Below are positions 48,163-59,200 of a DNA stretch of 64,000 nt, one piece after another. Origin of the DNA: Evernia prunastri. Lineage: Eukaryota > Ascomycota > Lecanoromycetes > Lecanorales > Parmeliaceae. Position 1 is the first letter of the stretch. Each line of letters begins with the position of its first letter. Both the position numbers and the translations under genes were made by a program. The notes beneath the pieces are model-generated. The model was not told where the DNA came from, did not search any database, and saw only the letters and a program-made list of their open reading frames with translations. The stretch is from positions 217,518-281,517 of the forward strand of contig NKYR01000046.1 of the NCBI GenBank assembly GCA_003184365.1, read 5' to 3'.

Positions 48163-48617
48163 GGCTCACCCCTTCACAATGTTTTCTTTCCTCTCTCTAC
48201 ATCTTCCTGCGCTTCAGGCCATCCATTTCGCATCGAGCAAGGCGTTCTTCCAGATTTCGAAGGTTTGCTGGCACTTCAGCCAATTGTGCCATTCACAACG
48301 GCGCGAAAATGTACTTTACTTCGATCGATCATGATTCACGAAACATGGATATATTCTACTCAAGAAGCTCCATGTCCCGCTCAGAGGCGCTAAATCATCT
48401 TCTCCAAAGGGTTGTGTCTCCAATAATGATTCCTGATCAAAAAAATATCTCGCCACCGAGATTACTCATCCATGAAAATTGACGTCAATCAAGCCTCCAA
48501 ATCTATACATAAACACCTCCAGCATTCCCTTATCAACTCAACCCTTATCCAATAACAGAAACACATCTCAAACTGAAGCCCTTTACAACCTTCCTTTTGT
48601 CCATTGCCGCCCTCCTA
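48163..48617. other. intergenic, nothing recognised
   Basis: 455 bp between the kinesin and MsrA genes; contains the MsrA promoter. Confidence 0.4.
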
Positions 48618-49315
48618 ATGGCTTCTACAATGCCCAACTTCCTCACTCGCCTCTTCCGCCCCTTCACCACCTCCTCCCGCATGTCTTTAAACCCTGAAGG
48701 CCGCTCCACCGCCGACTTTCCAGCCAACGCGCAAAAATGCACCGTAGCCGCTGGCTGCTTCTGGGGCGTCGAACATTTATTCCGCAAAACGTTTGAAGGC
48801 AAGGGACTGCTAGATGCCAAGGTCGGGTATATTGGCGGCGATACAAGCAGTCCGAGTTATCGAGCTGTTTGCTCGGGAAGGACTGGACGTACGTTTCACA
48901 CCGTGTTCATTGTGGATGCATGTGATGGCATATCGATAGAAGTACTGACAGCTGTGCTACAGATGCGGAATCCCTTCAGATGATCTTCGATCCCGCCACC
49001 CTTTCCTACGCCACCCTCCTCGAATTCTTCTACAAGATGCACGACCCTACCACCCCGAACCGCCAGGGTATGGACACGGGCACCCAGTACCGCAGCGCCA
49101 TCTTCTACCACTCGCCCGAGCAGAAGACGGAGGCGGAAAGCGTGACAAAGAAAGTGCAGGAGCAGTGGTGGAAACAGGGCACGATCTCTACAGAAATCTT
49201 GGAGGCCGGACAGTGGTGGGACGCCGAGGATTATCATCAGTTGTATTTGCACAATAATCCAGGAGGGTATGAGTGTCCGGCGCATTTTGTGAGGAAGTTT
49301 CCCGATTTGAAATAG
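48618..49315 (+). CDS. MSRA: peptide methionine-S-sulfoxide reductase
   Basis: Repairs oxidised methionine. Exons 48618-48888 and 48963-49315 join to 207 residues. The active-site motif GCFWG is present (AAGCFWGVEHLFRKTF). Then KVGYIGGDTSSPSYRAVCSG, the splice junction GHAES, YATLLEFFYKMHDPTTPNRQ, GTQYRSAIFYHS, and the C-terminal DYHQLYLHNNPGGYECPAHF. The first 22 residues (MASTMPNFLTRLFRPFTTSS, then RM) are rich in Arg, Ser and Thr with no acid, like a mitochondrial presequence. A second in-frame ATG at residue 22 (MSLNPEGRS) could give a cytosolic form. Whether both forms are made is inference. Confidence 0.95.
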
Positions 49316-49610
49316 GGACTAAGGGAAATGTTGGAGGATCTCCTATGTAGCAGTGCATTTTCAAAGGAAGGTATCATGCTTCATTCCTCTAATGTTTCTA
49401 AATACTCTAGCTGCATGAAATGAAAAGTCTTTTATATAATAAAGCACCCAATACGTACCTTTTGAATCATTGCCAAAGACTGGTGCCAAGACACCATCGG
49501 CAAGTCGGGGACTAACGCCCCTTGCTTTGAAGTCGCGGCAATCCAACAACTTACGGCAAACTCCGTGAGTGATTCTGTCGCGCAGCGGAAGAAAGAATAG
49601 AGTAGAGCCG

Positions 49611-52478
49611 ATGATGAAGAGAAAAGCAGACGATGACCCTTCATTTGGCAACAATGTCAAAATCATCAAGACTGAGAAAGATGCCACTGCTGCTGACTAT
49701 TCCCACGATGTCAAGAAAAAGATCAATGCATCCAACCGGACAGGTCAGGCGTGTGACCGCTGCAGGGTATGGGTACACACATAACGTTTGCTAGACGAAC
49801 CTTATGGCTGACCGATTTGCTGCAGGTTCGTAAAATGCGCTGCGATGATAACGTGAACGGCTGCGCTCCATGCTTGCAAAATCAGTCGGAATGTAAGACC
49901 ACCGATCGCATTACTGGGAAAGCCACTGTTCGCGGATACGTCCAGAGCCTCGAACGTCGTCTTGAAGAGCTCGAAAGTCACAACCGCATATTACAGGGCC
50001 GGCTTGAATTGCTTGGGGAGGATGTCTCGGCCATCGAACCGCATATCAAATATGAAGACCTTGCAACAGCCCCGTTGATGCAATGGCATGAGGAGCAGAG
50101 GGTAGGAAACCGCTCGGCATGGGATAAAAGTGGCGAAGGGACAAGGCGATCAGATCATGGTAGAAGCTCCTTTCGAGGAAACATAATAGGCGGGCCAACA
50201 TCTGCGGAAGAATCACCAAGCCGGCTTCCAAGGTTTCGAGATGGGTTGGCTGGCAATAACTACCTCGGTGTATCAACAGGAAGCTCCCTACTGAGCTCGA
50301 TACGAGGGACTTCGATGAATGTCCTGGGAATGGAGATCGATCTTGCCGATTACATGTCGCCAGACCTTGACGAGCCAGACCCGACGCCCTCTGGAACTAG
50401 GCCACCTGTCTACAACAAGTCATACCAGGCTTGTGTCCAGACGGCGTTTGGTACGAGTCCCAAGCTCAGCAAAGTCGAGCTTCCTCCAAGAAGCGAAGGA
50501 ATCAAGCACGCCCACGTTTATTTTAGAGTGACCAATGCCTACGCACCCGTCATACATAAACCAAGCTTCATGGATACAGTGGGTCTCTTCATGTCGATCA
50601 CAAGACCTTCTCGTTGCTGACGTTCAAAAGCTCACACGAATCTACGACGACCCGAATTTCCAGCCCTCCATTGCCGAGACTGTTATGGTACATACAATGT
50701 TTGCAATCATGTACTGTCAATATGCTACACGTGCTCCGGAAAGTGCAGACCATCACGCAGAATTGAACCGGTCTTCGAATTTCCACTACCACTACGCCTT
50801 AGGCTTCTTTGCTCAACTGGTGGCTAGCCATACTCTAGCCGATGTGCAGGCTTTGACTATGCTCTGTCTCCATATAAGGAACTTCCCAAAGCCTGGGGCT
50901 TGTTGGATGATTACGAGCATCGTCTTAAACCTGGCCATTGAGTTGGGGCTGCATCGTTCCGCGAAACGATGGGCACCATCTAACGAGAGGGGGACATTAG
51001 AAATCGAGCTCAGAAAGCGGGTATTTTGGTCCATTCTACTTATCCACGTCGTAGTAGCAGGTAATCTAGGACGTCCCATGGCTTTGAGGTCTGATGACTG
51101 GGATGTCGAGTTATATGATGCCATCGACGACGATCTTCTTAGTGAGACTGGTATAGATACTTCGAGTGCAGGAAATTGCAATTTCCTTGTTGGCCGTCAG
51201 GCCTCACGGATGATCCCTATATACATGGATCTCTACAACAGCATCTATTCCGTAAAGCGGTCGCCGCAAACCTACGTCAACACGGTGCGACGATTGGAAG
51301 GACGTATACGTGACTGGATGGAGCAGTGGCCTCAAGAACTGAGAGAGGAGTCAGCTTCTGATAACGAACTGGGCCGAGTCCATTCTCAATATCTGGCAAT
51401 ATGGGGCTTGCACGTCCGCCTGCTTCTCCGTCATCCGTCACTGTCGCTTTCCACATCATCGGAATTCAATAGCGAGAATCTTACCATCTGCATGGAGATC
51501 TCGCAGAAGATGCTCACCCATGTGAAGCAGCTCCAGAGGTACATGAGCTTGGACGGCACCTGGCAAACTACAGCACTTTACGTTCTCGCTGTCGCAACGA
51601 GTTTATTCGGCCATTGGGAACGGAGAGATCAGATGACTCAAGTCACGTTAGCTAAGTTAAGGGAGGATATGGAATCATGGTTCAGTATCATTGGTGACAT
51701 GAGCATTTTACTTGGTCTGCATAGATCGTTCCGCTAGTCATAGTACAAAGCTTACGAACGAATAGGATCCGGCAGACGACTACAGGATGCAGTCCGTGTA
51801 GCCGTCGATAATACACTGAACCGCCTCGCTCAGTACCTCTCGAATGTAGCTCCTTCTCTCCCAGTCTCCACCAGTGACCAATATGATTCGCTCAGCAGGA
51901 CTGAGACTCCGTCGCACACATCCGCTGCTCCCAACCAGCCCACTGTCTACGAGACTTACTCCACTCCGAACAACCTTGTGAATAGCCACAATCTTGCCGA
52001 CACCCCAAGGAACATGTATCTTGCTGCCCCCAACACTAACGAACCGATCCGCACCCCTCAAAACTTTCCCAATCACGCCCAATATAACTACAACGCTGCG
52101 TACGAGAGTAGCCCTCCTACATACCCGTCCGCCCTTCCCGCTACTGCTGCTGCCGCAAACGCATATATGAGCGCCTATCCCAACCAAGCTGGGCAACATA
52201 CCCGGAGTTTTCCCCACAACCCTACGTACGGCAACTTCCACAGTCCCGGCAGCTCCGATTCTTGGCGGAACTGGGCAGGAGACATGGCATCTAATCTCGA
52301 GCCGGCTTCCGAGCACATCAATTCTGCCTCCGCGCTGATGCAACTCGGCGGACGAGACGAAGAAAATGCAGCGCAAACCATTCACTCCGGTGTTGATATG
52401 CAGTATGGAGATGGTTTGAACAGGGCTACGGCCCAAGTGTGGCCGTTCAATACCTTCAATAATGGACTGGCGGGATAA
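49611..52478 (+). CDS. Zn(II)2Cys6 fungal transcription factor
   Basis: Nuclear regulator, possibly of the adjacent polyketide genes. Exons 49611-49766, 49826-50578, 50631-51714 and 51766-52478 join to 901 residues. The zinc cluster is split by the first intron: CDRCR|VRKMRCDDNVNGCAPCLQ and SECKTTD give all six cysteines. A leucine-zipper-like coiled coil follows (VRGYVQSLERRLEELESHNR). The middle homology region runs from about residue 290 to 620 (YFRVTNAYAPVIHKPSF, YHYALGFFAQLVASHTLADV, QALTMLCLHIRNFPKPGACW, GLHRSAKRW, ELRKRVFWSILLI, GRPMALRSDDWDVELYDAID). The last exon encodes a Pro/Asn/Tyr-rich activation-like tail. Without the weak-donor intron at 51715 the protein would stop at 51737. 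It lies 1.2 kb upstream of the methyltransferase. Confidence 0.88.
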
Positions 52479-53681
52479 ATCTCAAAGCTGCGGGCGCACA
52501 TAAAAGCATTCACATATCAATGTCTCTCGAGAAGGGTATACACCCGTGAAAGTTTTTGAAAATGGAGTATGATGGATAGAGATGGCGCTTGCGATGGGGA
52601 TTCGCTACGGAAAGATTTTTTTCACATGCTGTTCATCTACCGCGTTGCTACCTAGGCTGAGCGTTAGAAAATGAAGGATACCCTGACACGGCGGTATCTG
52701 CGTTTGGAAGACTTGATTGTGCGCTGTGACCATTCCTCATTCATCAAGATTGATCGGAGACGAATGAAGTATCGCGGATCTTAACAGTCGCCAGCAGTAA
52801 TCAATGCAGTGCTAATCGAATCAAACGGATCAGCATTTTCACTTACTTGGAATAACTACGAGTGGTGCTGCGTACAGCGTACAGCGTGAGGCGTGTGTAT
52901 TGTGAGACAAATCGTTGAGGGTGTCGCTGCTCGGGTGATGTTAGTCTAACATACACGGTCAGGTAAGTCTTGCCTCCGTATGATTTCCGCACAGGTACGA
53001 GGGAGTCATACGAGTACCGTTGTTCTAGACCGGGACAACCCGAGGGAATTATTGATAGGGGACTTTCGGGGTTTGGGGGGCCTGTACGGGGTTAGAATAC
53101 AGTATCATTCTCGGACCCATTATCTCTCCTCGGAGTCTCACGGTGGTGTGGTGTTGGAAAGGCTCGTAAGGTAAGGTATGGCGGTGGCTCTCGGGTGATG
53201 GGGAAGGCTGCATTGCATAGGTAGCCAAGAATATGAATCTACCTTACTTGCTTTGACCAGTAAGGTTTTTTAGTATGCATCCGTACTATATGTATCTTTT
53301 ATTACCTTACGCTAGAGTGATTTATTACATCATGTTACATGGGTGATGGCCCGAGTTACCTTCAATCTCAGCTTGGCCGAGCTTCCATGTCCGAGCTTGC
53401 TTCGTGCTTTAAGATTCAAGATTTAAGCTTCAAGATGTCCCCCCCTAATCGTACGGCTAAGTATCATGCCGGCATCACCAGCATCATCGGACATGATCGG
53501 CCTCGTACCACATCGAATCCGTGCAAGGTTGGCATTAGGTATGCATACTCGTAGTACTTCTACTCAAGAAGTAGGCCTCAGGCCCTCTCAGCCTAGGAGG
53601 ATTGGGAATCCTCCATAATTGACTTTCTTTATCCCTTGCGTTCTTCCTCTTCCTCTTCCTCTTCCTTAGATCTATCACATT
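52479..53681. other. intergenic, contains the O-methyltransferase promoter
   Basis: About 1.2 kb with no gene. It has recurrent GTAAGGTA/TACCTTAC motifs (53167, 53241, 53315), an inverted repeat at 53241-53267, a perfect 8-bp palindrome at 53596-53614 and a CT-rich leader at 53641-53668. Confidence 0.6.
53596..53614. promoter_or_regulatory. perfect palindrome upstream of O-methyltransferase
   Basis: GGAGGATT, three-base spacer GGG, AATCCTCC: an 8+8 inverted repeat centred 77 bp before the methyltransferase ATG. The size suits a dimeric regulator site, but it is not the CGG half-site typical of zinc-cluster factors. Confidence 0.45.
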
Positions 53682-55182
53682 ATGGCTGCCTCACGCATCG
53701 CCCACCTTTCTGGCCTCATCGCCGTCAATGTCGCAAAGCTGGAGGACTACTTGAAGGAGAAAAATTTGCCCGTTCCCTCTTTCGATGTTGATGGGCCCGT
53801 CAACATGAATCATTCATCCGATGCTCCGGAGATAGAGGCAGCTCGCATAGCGGCGATCGAGGCCTCCATTGAGCTTTCCGATCTTCTGCAAGGACCCATT
53901 CTGTCTTTGCGGCCCATAGTAAATAACCAAATCAAGTTTCGGAGATGGTCTAAGCTGAACCTCTGTCAGATGAACGGCTCTAGCCTTCAAGCTATCTACA
54001 GATTCGACATCGCAAACAAAGTACCCATCCATGGAGACATATCCTACGAGGAATTGACCAAGCTTTGTCAAATTCGCGAGTCGGATCTATGTTGTACGCC
54101 GCATCTTGCGCTTCTCCATGGCTTTTCACCGTCTTTTCCGTGAGCCACGGAAAGGATTCGTGGCCCACACGGCTGCCTCCAGACTGCTAGCGGAGAACCC
54201 GCTCATGCAAGACGGTCTGGGGATGTGGTTTGAAGACTGTTGGCCTTCCATGGCGCAGGTGCGCGAATCCTCTCTCCACACATCCGATGCTGCCGAGAAA
54301 CACTGTTGCTCACAACCTACCAAAAGACCATGAATGCCATCCAACGTTTCCCTGGCCAAGAGCCAAATCAATCAGTAAGTGTACATCATCGAGAGATTTT
54401 CTATCCTTGATAAAGGCAGTTTATGATGTCAGAAAGGGGTTTTCTCTAGCTAATGGCACCAATGATTCGATGTTCGACTACCTCGGCCAGCATCCGGCTC
54501 GGGCCAAAAGATTCGCCAACGCCATGAAAGCTCTAACGGCTGGCCAACCTCAAGATCCTTTGAATGACGTCAAGAGTTACTCCTGGGCCTCAATCGGCAG
54601 CGGTACAGTGGTAGACGTTGGAGGGTCCGAAGGACACGTCAGTATAGCGTTGGCGGAGTCCTTTCCCTCCCTCAAATTCATCGTACAAGACCGTCCAGAG
54701 GTGATATCTGGAGCCGAGTCTACGGTGCCGCCAGCTCTCCAAGATCGCGTCACGTTCATGGCTCACAGCTTCCTGGAGGAGCAGCCGGTGGAAGCCGACT
54801 GCTACCTGCTCCGTCGGATTTTCCACAACTGGCCCGACAGCTATTGCGTCCAGATCTTGCGCAATCTGATTCCCGCGCTGCAGCCGGGGGCTCGGATCGT
54901 CGTCAACGATAAGGTCATGCCGGAGCCCAACACTTTGCCCCTTTTGGCGGAGAGGAAAGTTCGGTATGTTTTTCCATCCATGTTTCACCTTTCGCAACGC
55001 GCGTCCTCATCTCTTATAGTGAAATGGACATGCTCATGCTCGCGATGTACAACTCGCGAGAACGAGAAAAGGACGACTGGATCGCGTTGTTCCGAGAAGC
55101 GGATCGCCGGTTTGTTTTTGTCGACGCCGTTCCTATCCAGGGTTTTACTTCCGGGATCATCGAAGCTGTTTGGCCCCCTTGA
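53682..55182 (+). pseudogene. O-methyltransferase, frame-shifted as sequenced
   Basis: SAM-dependent O-methyltransferase of the plant-caffeate-type fold, expected to methylate a phenolic polyketide. Exons fitted: 53682-53918, 53970-54258, 54327-54374, 54437-54963, 55020-55182. Exon 2 is one base too long: the frame reads ...CQIRESDL up to about 54089, and then the family sequence VVRRILRFSMAFHRLFREPR resumes one base off, so the untouched frame stops at 54141. Corrected, the product would be 420 residues. Seen: N-terminal dimerisation helices, FVAHTAASRLLAEN, the SAM loop VVDVGGSEGHVS, QDRPEVI, the catalytic-His motif RRIFHNWPDSYC and NDKVMPEP. All key residues are intact. No intron can account for the slip. 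It is either a recent lesion or an assembly error. Convergent with the PKS. Confidence 0.8.
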
Positions 55183-56237
55183 GCTCGTACTTGGCGATCC
55201 GGGAACGGACCTACCGCTCGTCTCATTCAGCTCAGTGCGATCCGGTGACATGTCAGATTGTCGGAAAATGAATGCGTTTCAGTGGTCTTCTGTGCATGTA
55301 TTGTTCTTGTCTATTGGAAGTTCTATGGAGTCGTGGGTTGGGTACTAGTATGTTGTACACCATGTGAAGCTCATGCCGAGACCTTAGTCGTCGCCACATC
55401 ATCGCGGAAACAAGTGATCAGAACAATGGGTAAAAAAACATGATTGGCCCATCCCATAACAAGGTAAACCATCGAATAGAGACCGTCATAGGCGTATCCT
55501 CTCGTACCTCAGTACTAGGAAAACCCCCGCATCTATAGCGACATGACCTGGAGTGATCATAGCCAGCCGAATGACTGAATACAGGGTGGGGGGGAAATGT
55601 TCAACTGCTCTGAAAGAGGTGGAGTTGAACGAAGAGGCCAGCGCTGGTGGGAAGCCCACATATGTAGAGCCCCCCATCAAGACCGAATCTCCTGGTCATC
55701 GCGTCTCTGACACGAGTCACGTCCCCCTATGCGATATTGCCATGCTATGCGATGTTGCCAGCGCCTTGCAGGCCTACTATGCGGATCAGTCATGCAGCGC
55801 GAAAACACCATACTACACGAGATCGCCATGTTATGCGATCGACTAAACCCCAGTGGGCCCGCTGTGGCGAATCAATGATTACCCACCGTGAGAAATAGCC
55901 ATGCAATATTATGAAAGGTATCTTACGGCATGGAGTATTGGCATCCTATTGGCTGATTCCAACACAAAAGATGTGATTTCTACCAAGTCCCTCACAGCCG
56001 ATATCTGATAAGGCATAGCGCACGCTTTTGAACTTAGACTCGAAATCGCCAATCGTCAATGTAAGTAGGTAGATAACGCAGAGACGGCGTGTACAAAATA
56101 TGCGGCCAAAAGAAGCCTGCGTCTACAACAGACATCTCCCTTCTCTTCTCCGTTCTAAGCACTAGAAATGTTGCGAAAGAGGTTGCTCCGAGGAAGGAGA
56201 TTCTCTGTGTACTCAGTCTAGCAACGAACGGATGCGA
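55183..56237. other. intergenic between convergent cluster genes
   Basis: About 1.05 kb with no supported gene. Around 55727-55842 a CTATGCGAT(A/G)TTGCCA motif recurs three to four times, twice at a 17-bp period. Confidence 0.5.
55727..55842. repeat. short 17-bp-period direct repeats plus palindrome
   Basis: CTATGCGATATTGCCATG is followed at once by CTATGCGATGTTGCCAG. A partial copy, CTATGCGGATC, lies near 55777, and a related GATCGCCATGTTATGCGATC, itself a GATCGC/GCGATC inverted repeat, lies at about 55820-55840. Confidence 0.6.
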
Positions 56238-59200
56238 TCATGTCTTCAATATCCTGGAGATTACAGCGGCAACCGCAGCGACCTTTGTGAACGATGAAAC
56301 GTTAGCAATGGGCTTTTTAGTAACAGGAAGGAAGAGGAGGGGGAGGAGAAAAAGAGTCAATGCGGATTCGCAGATGAACTGCTGAAAAGAGACAGCATCA
56401 TAGCGTACCTGCGGCGCCCTGATCACGGAGAAATGATTTCCCTCCACAGTGTGGCATTGGACGTTGCTCTCTCCAGTCATGCGATCCCAGCCCGCCGCTC
56501 CGTAACTGTCACGGCGGCCAGTCAACCAATCCTTCGCCTTTGTAGCCACCCCTTCCGTCTGCCTGTCCCAGCTCTCTTCCGAATCCTCCCTCTGCTCCTC
56601 GGTCGCCTCGTCGAAAACCCCACCTTTGGCCCATATGACATCGACCCGCTCCGGCCTCCCCGTCGCAGCACTCATGGGGACCGGGCGCCAGTTTTCCAGC
56701 GCCGTCACGCTCTGCAGGAAGTGTGTCCGGGTGGCCTCCGGCACTCCTCTGCCCGTCGTCGTCTGCAAGCCGTCGAACAGGCCGGCGTTCTCCAATATGC
56801 TCAGCGTCGGCGCCGGCAGAGGCGGGAGCGTGCCGGGACAGGGACTGTCGATCATGAGAAGGTTTTGCACGGCTTCGCCGGCGGAAAGGAGCTGTCGGGC
56901 GGCCTCGTAGGCGTAGATACCACCCATCGACCAGCCTCCGAGCATATACGGCCCGTGGGGTTGGACGGAGCGGATCGCACGGACGAATGCCGAAACCGCT
57001 GCTTCGAATGAGATGGTAAACTCTTGTGGTCGGGTGTAGAAGGCAGAGTCGAGACCGAAGACGGAGAGTGTGGGAGATATCTCAGGTAGTTGCGTGTAGG
57101 ACTGGGCAGAGCCGGCGCCGTCTGGGAGGAGGAAGAGTGCCGGGGTGGACGAACGGCTACCCTGCAGATGAACGATGGGGCAAGTGACGGACTGGATGTC
57201 CTCACTTGTGGATGCTCGCGTTCCGTCAGATTCCGGGTCACGCGGGTGAGAGTCCGCCTCCTGAACACTGCGATCGTTGTTAGGGGACGCCTTAGAGCTT
57301 TCTTTACGCTGCCGAACAGGCCCCTCGAGATACCGCCGAACGTCTTGCATCCTTGGATGATTGTTGAAAAATGAAGACGGGAGTGTCTTTCCCGTTTCTT
57401 GCTTGACGCGGCCGAGGACTGAGATGGTAAGAAGAGAATCTAGACCCATATCAGCGAGTGCACTCGTGTCGCTAATCTCATCTCGGTGGATGCCGATTTC
57501 CTCTGCGATGATTAGTGCAACTTTTTCGCTTTGGTCGCCGTGTTGTTCGCTTGACGTTGGAATTGAAGTTGTTGAGAGCTCCGTTGATGACGACTCAGTG
57601 GTGGACTTTCCATCTCCAGATTCGGATACAAGGTCTTCGCCTTGCGCATCACTCTGAGCTTGAGAAGCGTGGAATTGGGAGGCGGCTGGGGAGAGTAAGT
57701 TGTAGAGCACAGACTTCTTCATCTTTCGAAATTCAAGGCCGTAACAGGCTGCCACAACAGCGTCTTGGTCAAGCAAGTAGACATCACCGACCATGACATC
57801 TTTCCCATCCGAGGGAATCATTCGGACGTGGCAGGTGTATGGCTTCTGCGAGGACAAGCGACCGGAAAGCCGGAGGGCATGCCAGCCGTGGGCCAAAAAA
57901 ACATTGCCCTGTGAAGCACTTGGACTTCCATTGAGGACAAAGCCTCCGAGCTGGGCTAAACAGTCGATCCAGTATGGGTTATGGACACACTCATGTTCAA
58001 GTTTCGTCTCTCGAAGTTGCACAACAGCCCTAGCCTCGTGAAGGTCGTCATCCATGAAGACTTCCTCTAGCGACTGATATTGCTCGTCGTAATCCACAAT
58101 TGAACCGAAGAGTCTGTACACCATGCCCCTCAAGATCTTGTGCGATTGATTGGTACTTCCAGACTGAAGAAGACGAGTCCGTGCATCTTCGATAAAGTGC
58201 CTGTTCCGTGCCCATTCGTCTCGCCACGCTTTCGCGTCGCCAAAGCACACTGCGCAGCGCGCGTGTTCCGTGGTTTCGGATCCATCTGTTGAATTGATGT
58301 TAATTTCAACGACGCCAGTATCATCGTCCCGAACACAAATCATTTGTGCCTTCTGGTTAGTGGAAGTGGAATCGAGTACAAGTGGCTTGAAAATTTCGAC
58401 GTCTCTCACCTCCATTGCCGGAACGTTCTTCATTTCGGGGTCGTTGCCTTGGGAGTGCATATGATAGGCAGCAGCAAAAGACATCTCAGTGAATACGGAT
58501 GCAGGACAGAGAGCGAAGCCATGTACATTATGACCAGATATTAGACCCTTCAAGCCTGCGTCGGTGAGATCGGATTCAAAGACTGCCCTCGAGTGATCAT
58601 CTTCGGTCTTCGTGCTCATCAGCCGATGCACGCATGTCGTGAGAATACGTGGCGCTAGATGCCCGTCTTCTTTTGTGATAGACCAATCTCCTTCGTATTG
58701 GATCCAATGATTCTCAAGATCAAACGAATAAGGCGGCAAATCTAGCACGCGGACGCAATCTCGGTACTCTTTATGGAAGTCTGGCCAGGAGACATCCAGC
58801 CCTCCCTCGTATGCTTTGCCGATGCTTTTAGAAATAGCTGCCCAGTCACCCTCGCGCTGATCGAGGCTGGAAAGCAGATTGGCAGTTTGGGTGCCTAAAA
58901 TCGTTTTGACCATTCTTAGACTCGCTGGACCGGGGCCGCACTCTATCCACTTCGAATTTTCATCACATCCATCCTGCTCCTTACAGGCAGACACGGTGTC
59001 GAACATGAGGACAGGGTCGCGTGTCTGCTTTCTCAGGTAACTAGGCCACAGTGTCTTGTCATGCTCAACCATGCATCCCTTTGCCGTGGAAGCAAAACGT
59101 ATCTTGGGTGGCGAATAATTTACGCCTTGTGCAATCGCCTCAAATTCGTCCAGAATAGGATCCATTTGTGACGAATGGAAAGCAAACGGAACTTTGAGTA

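Noticed and set aside
51715..51765. Ending the zinc-cluster regulator at the stop at 51735-51737
   Set aside because: A GT..AG intron at 51715-51765 joins in frame to a further 237 codons with the Pro/Asn/Tyr-rich tail common in these regulators, so the stop is intronic. The donor GTCTGC is weak, so this is likely but not certain.
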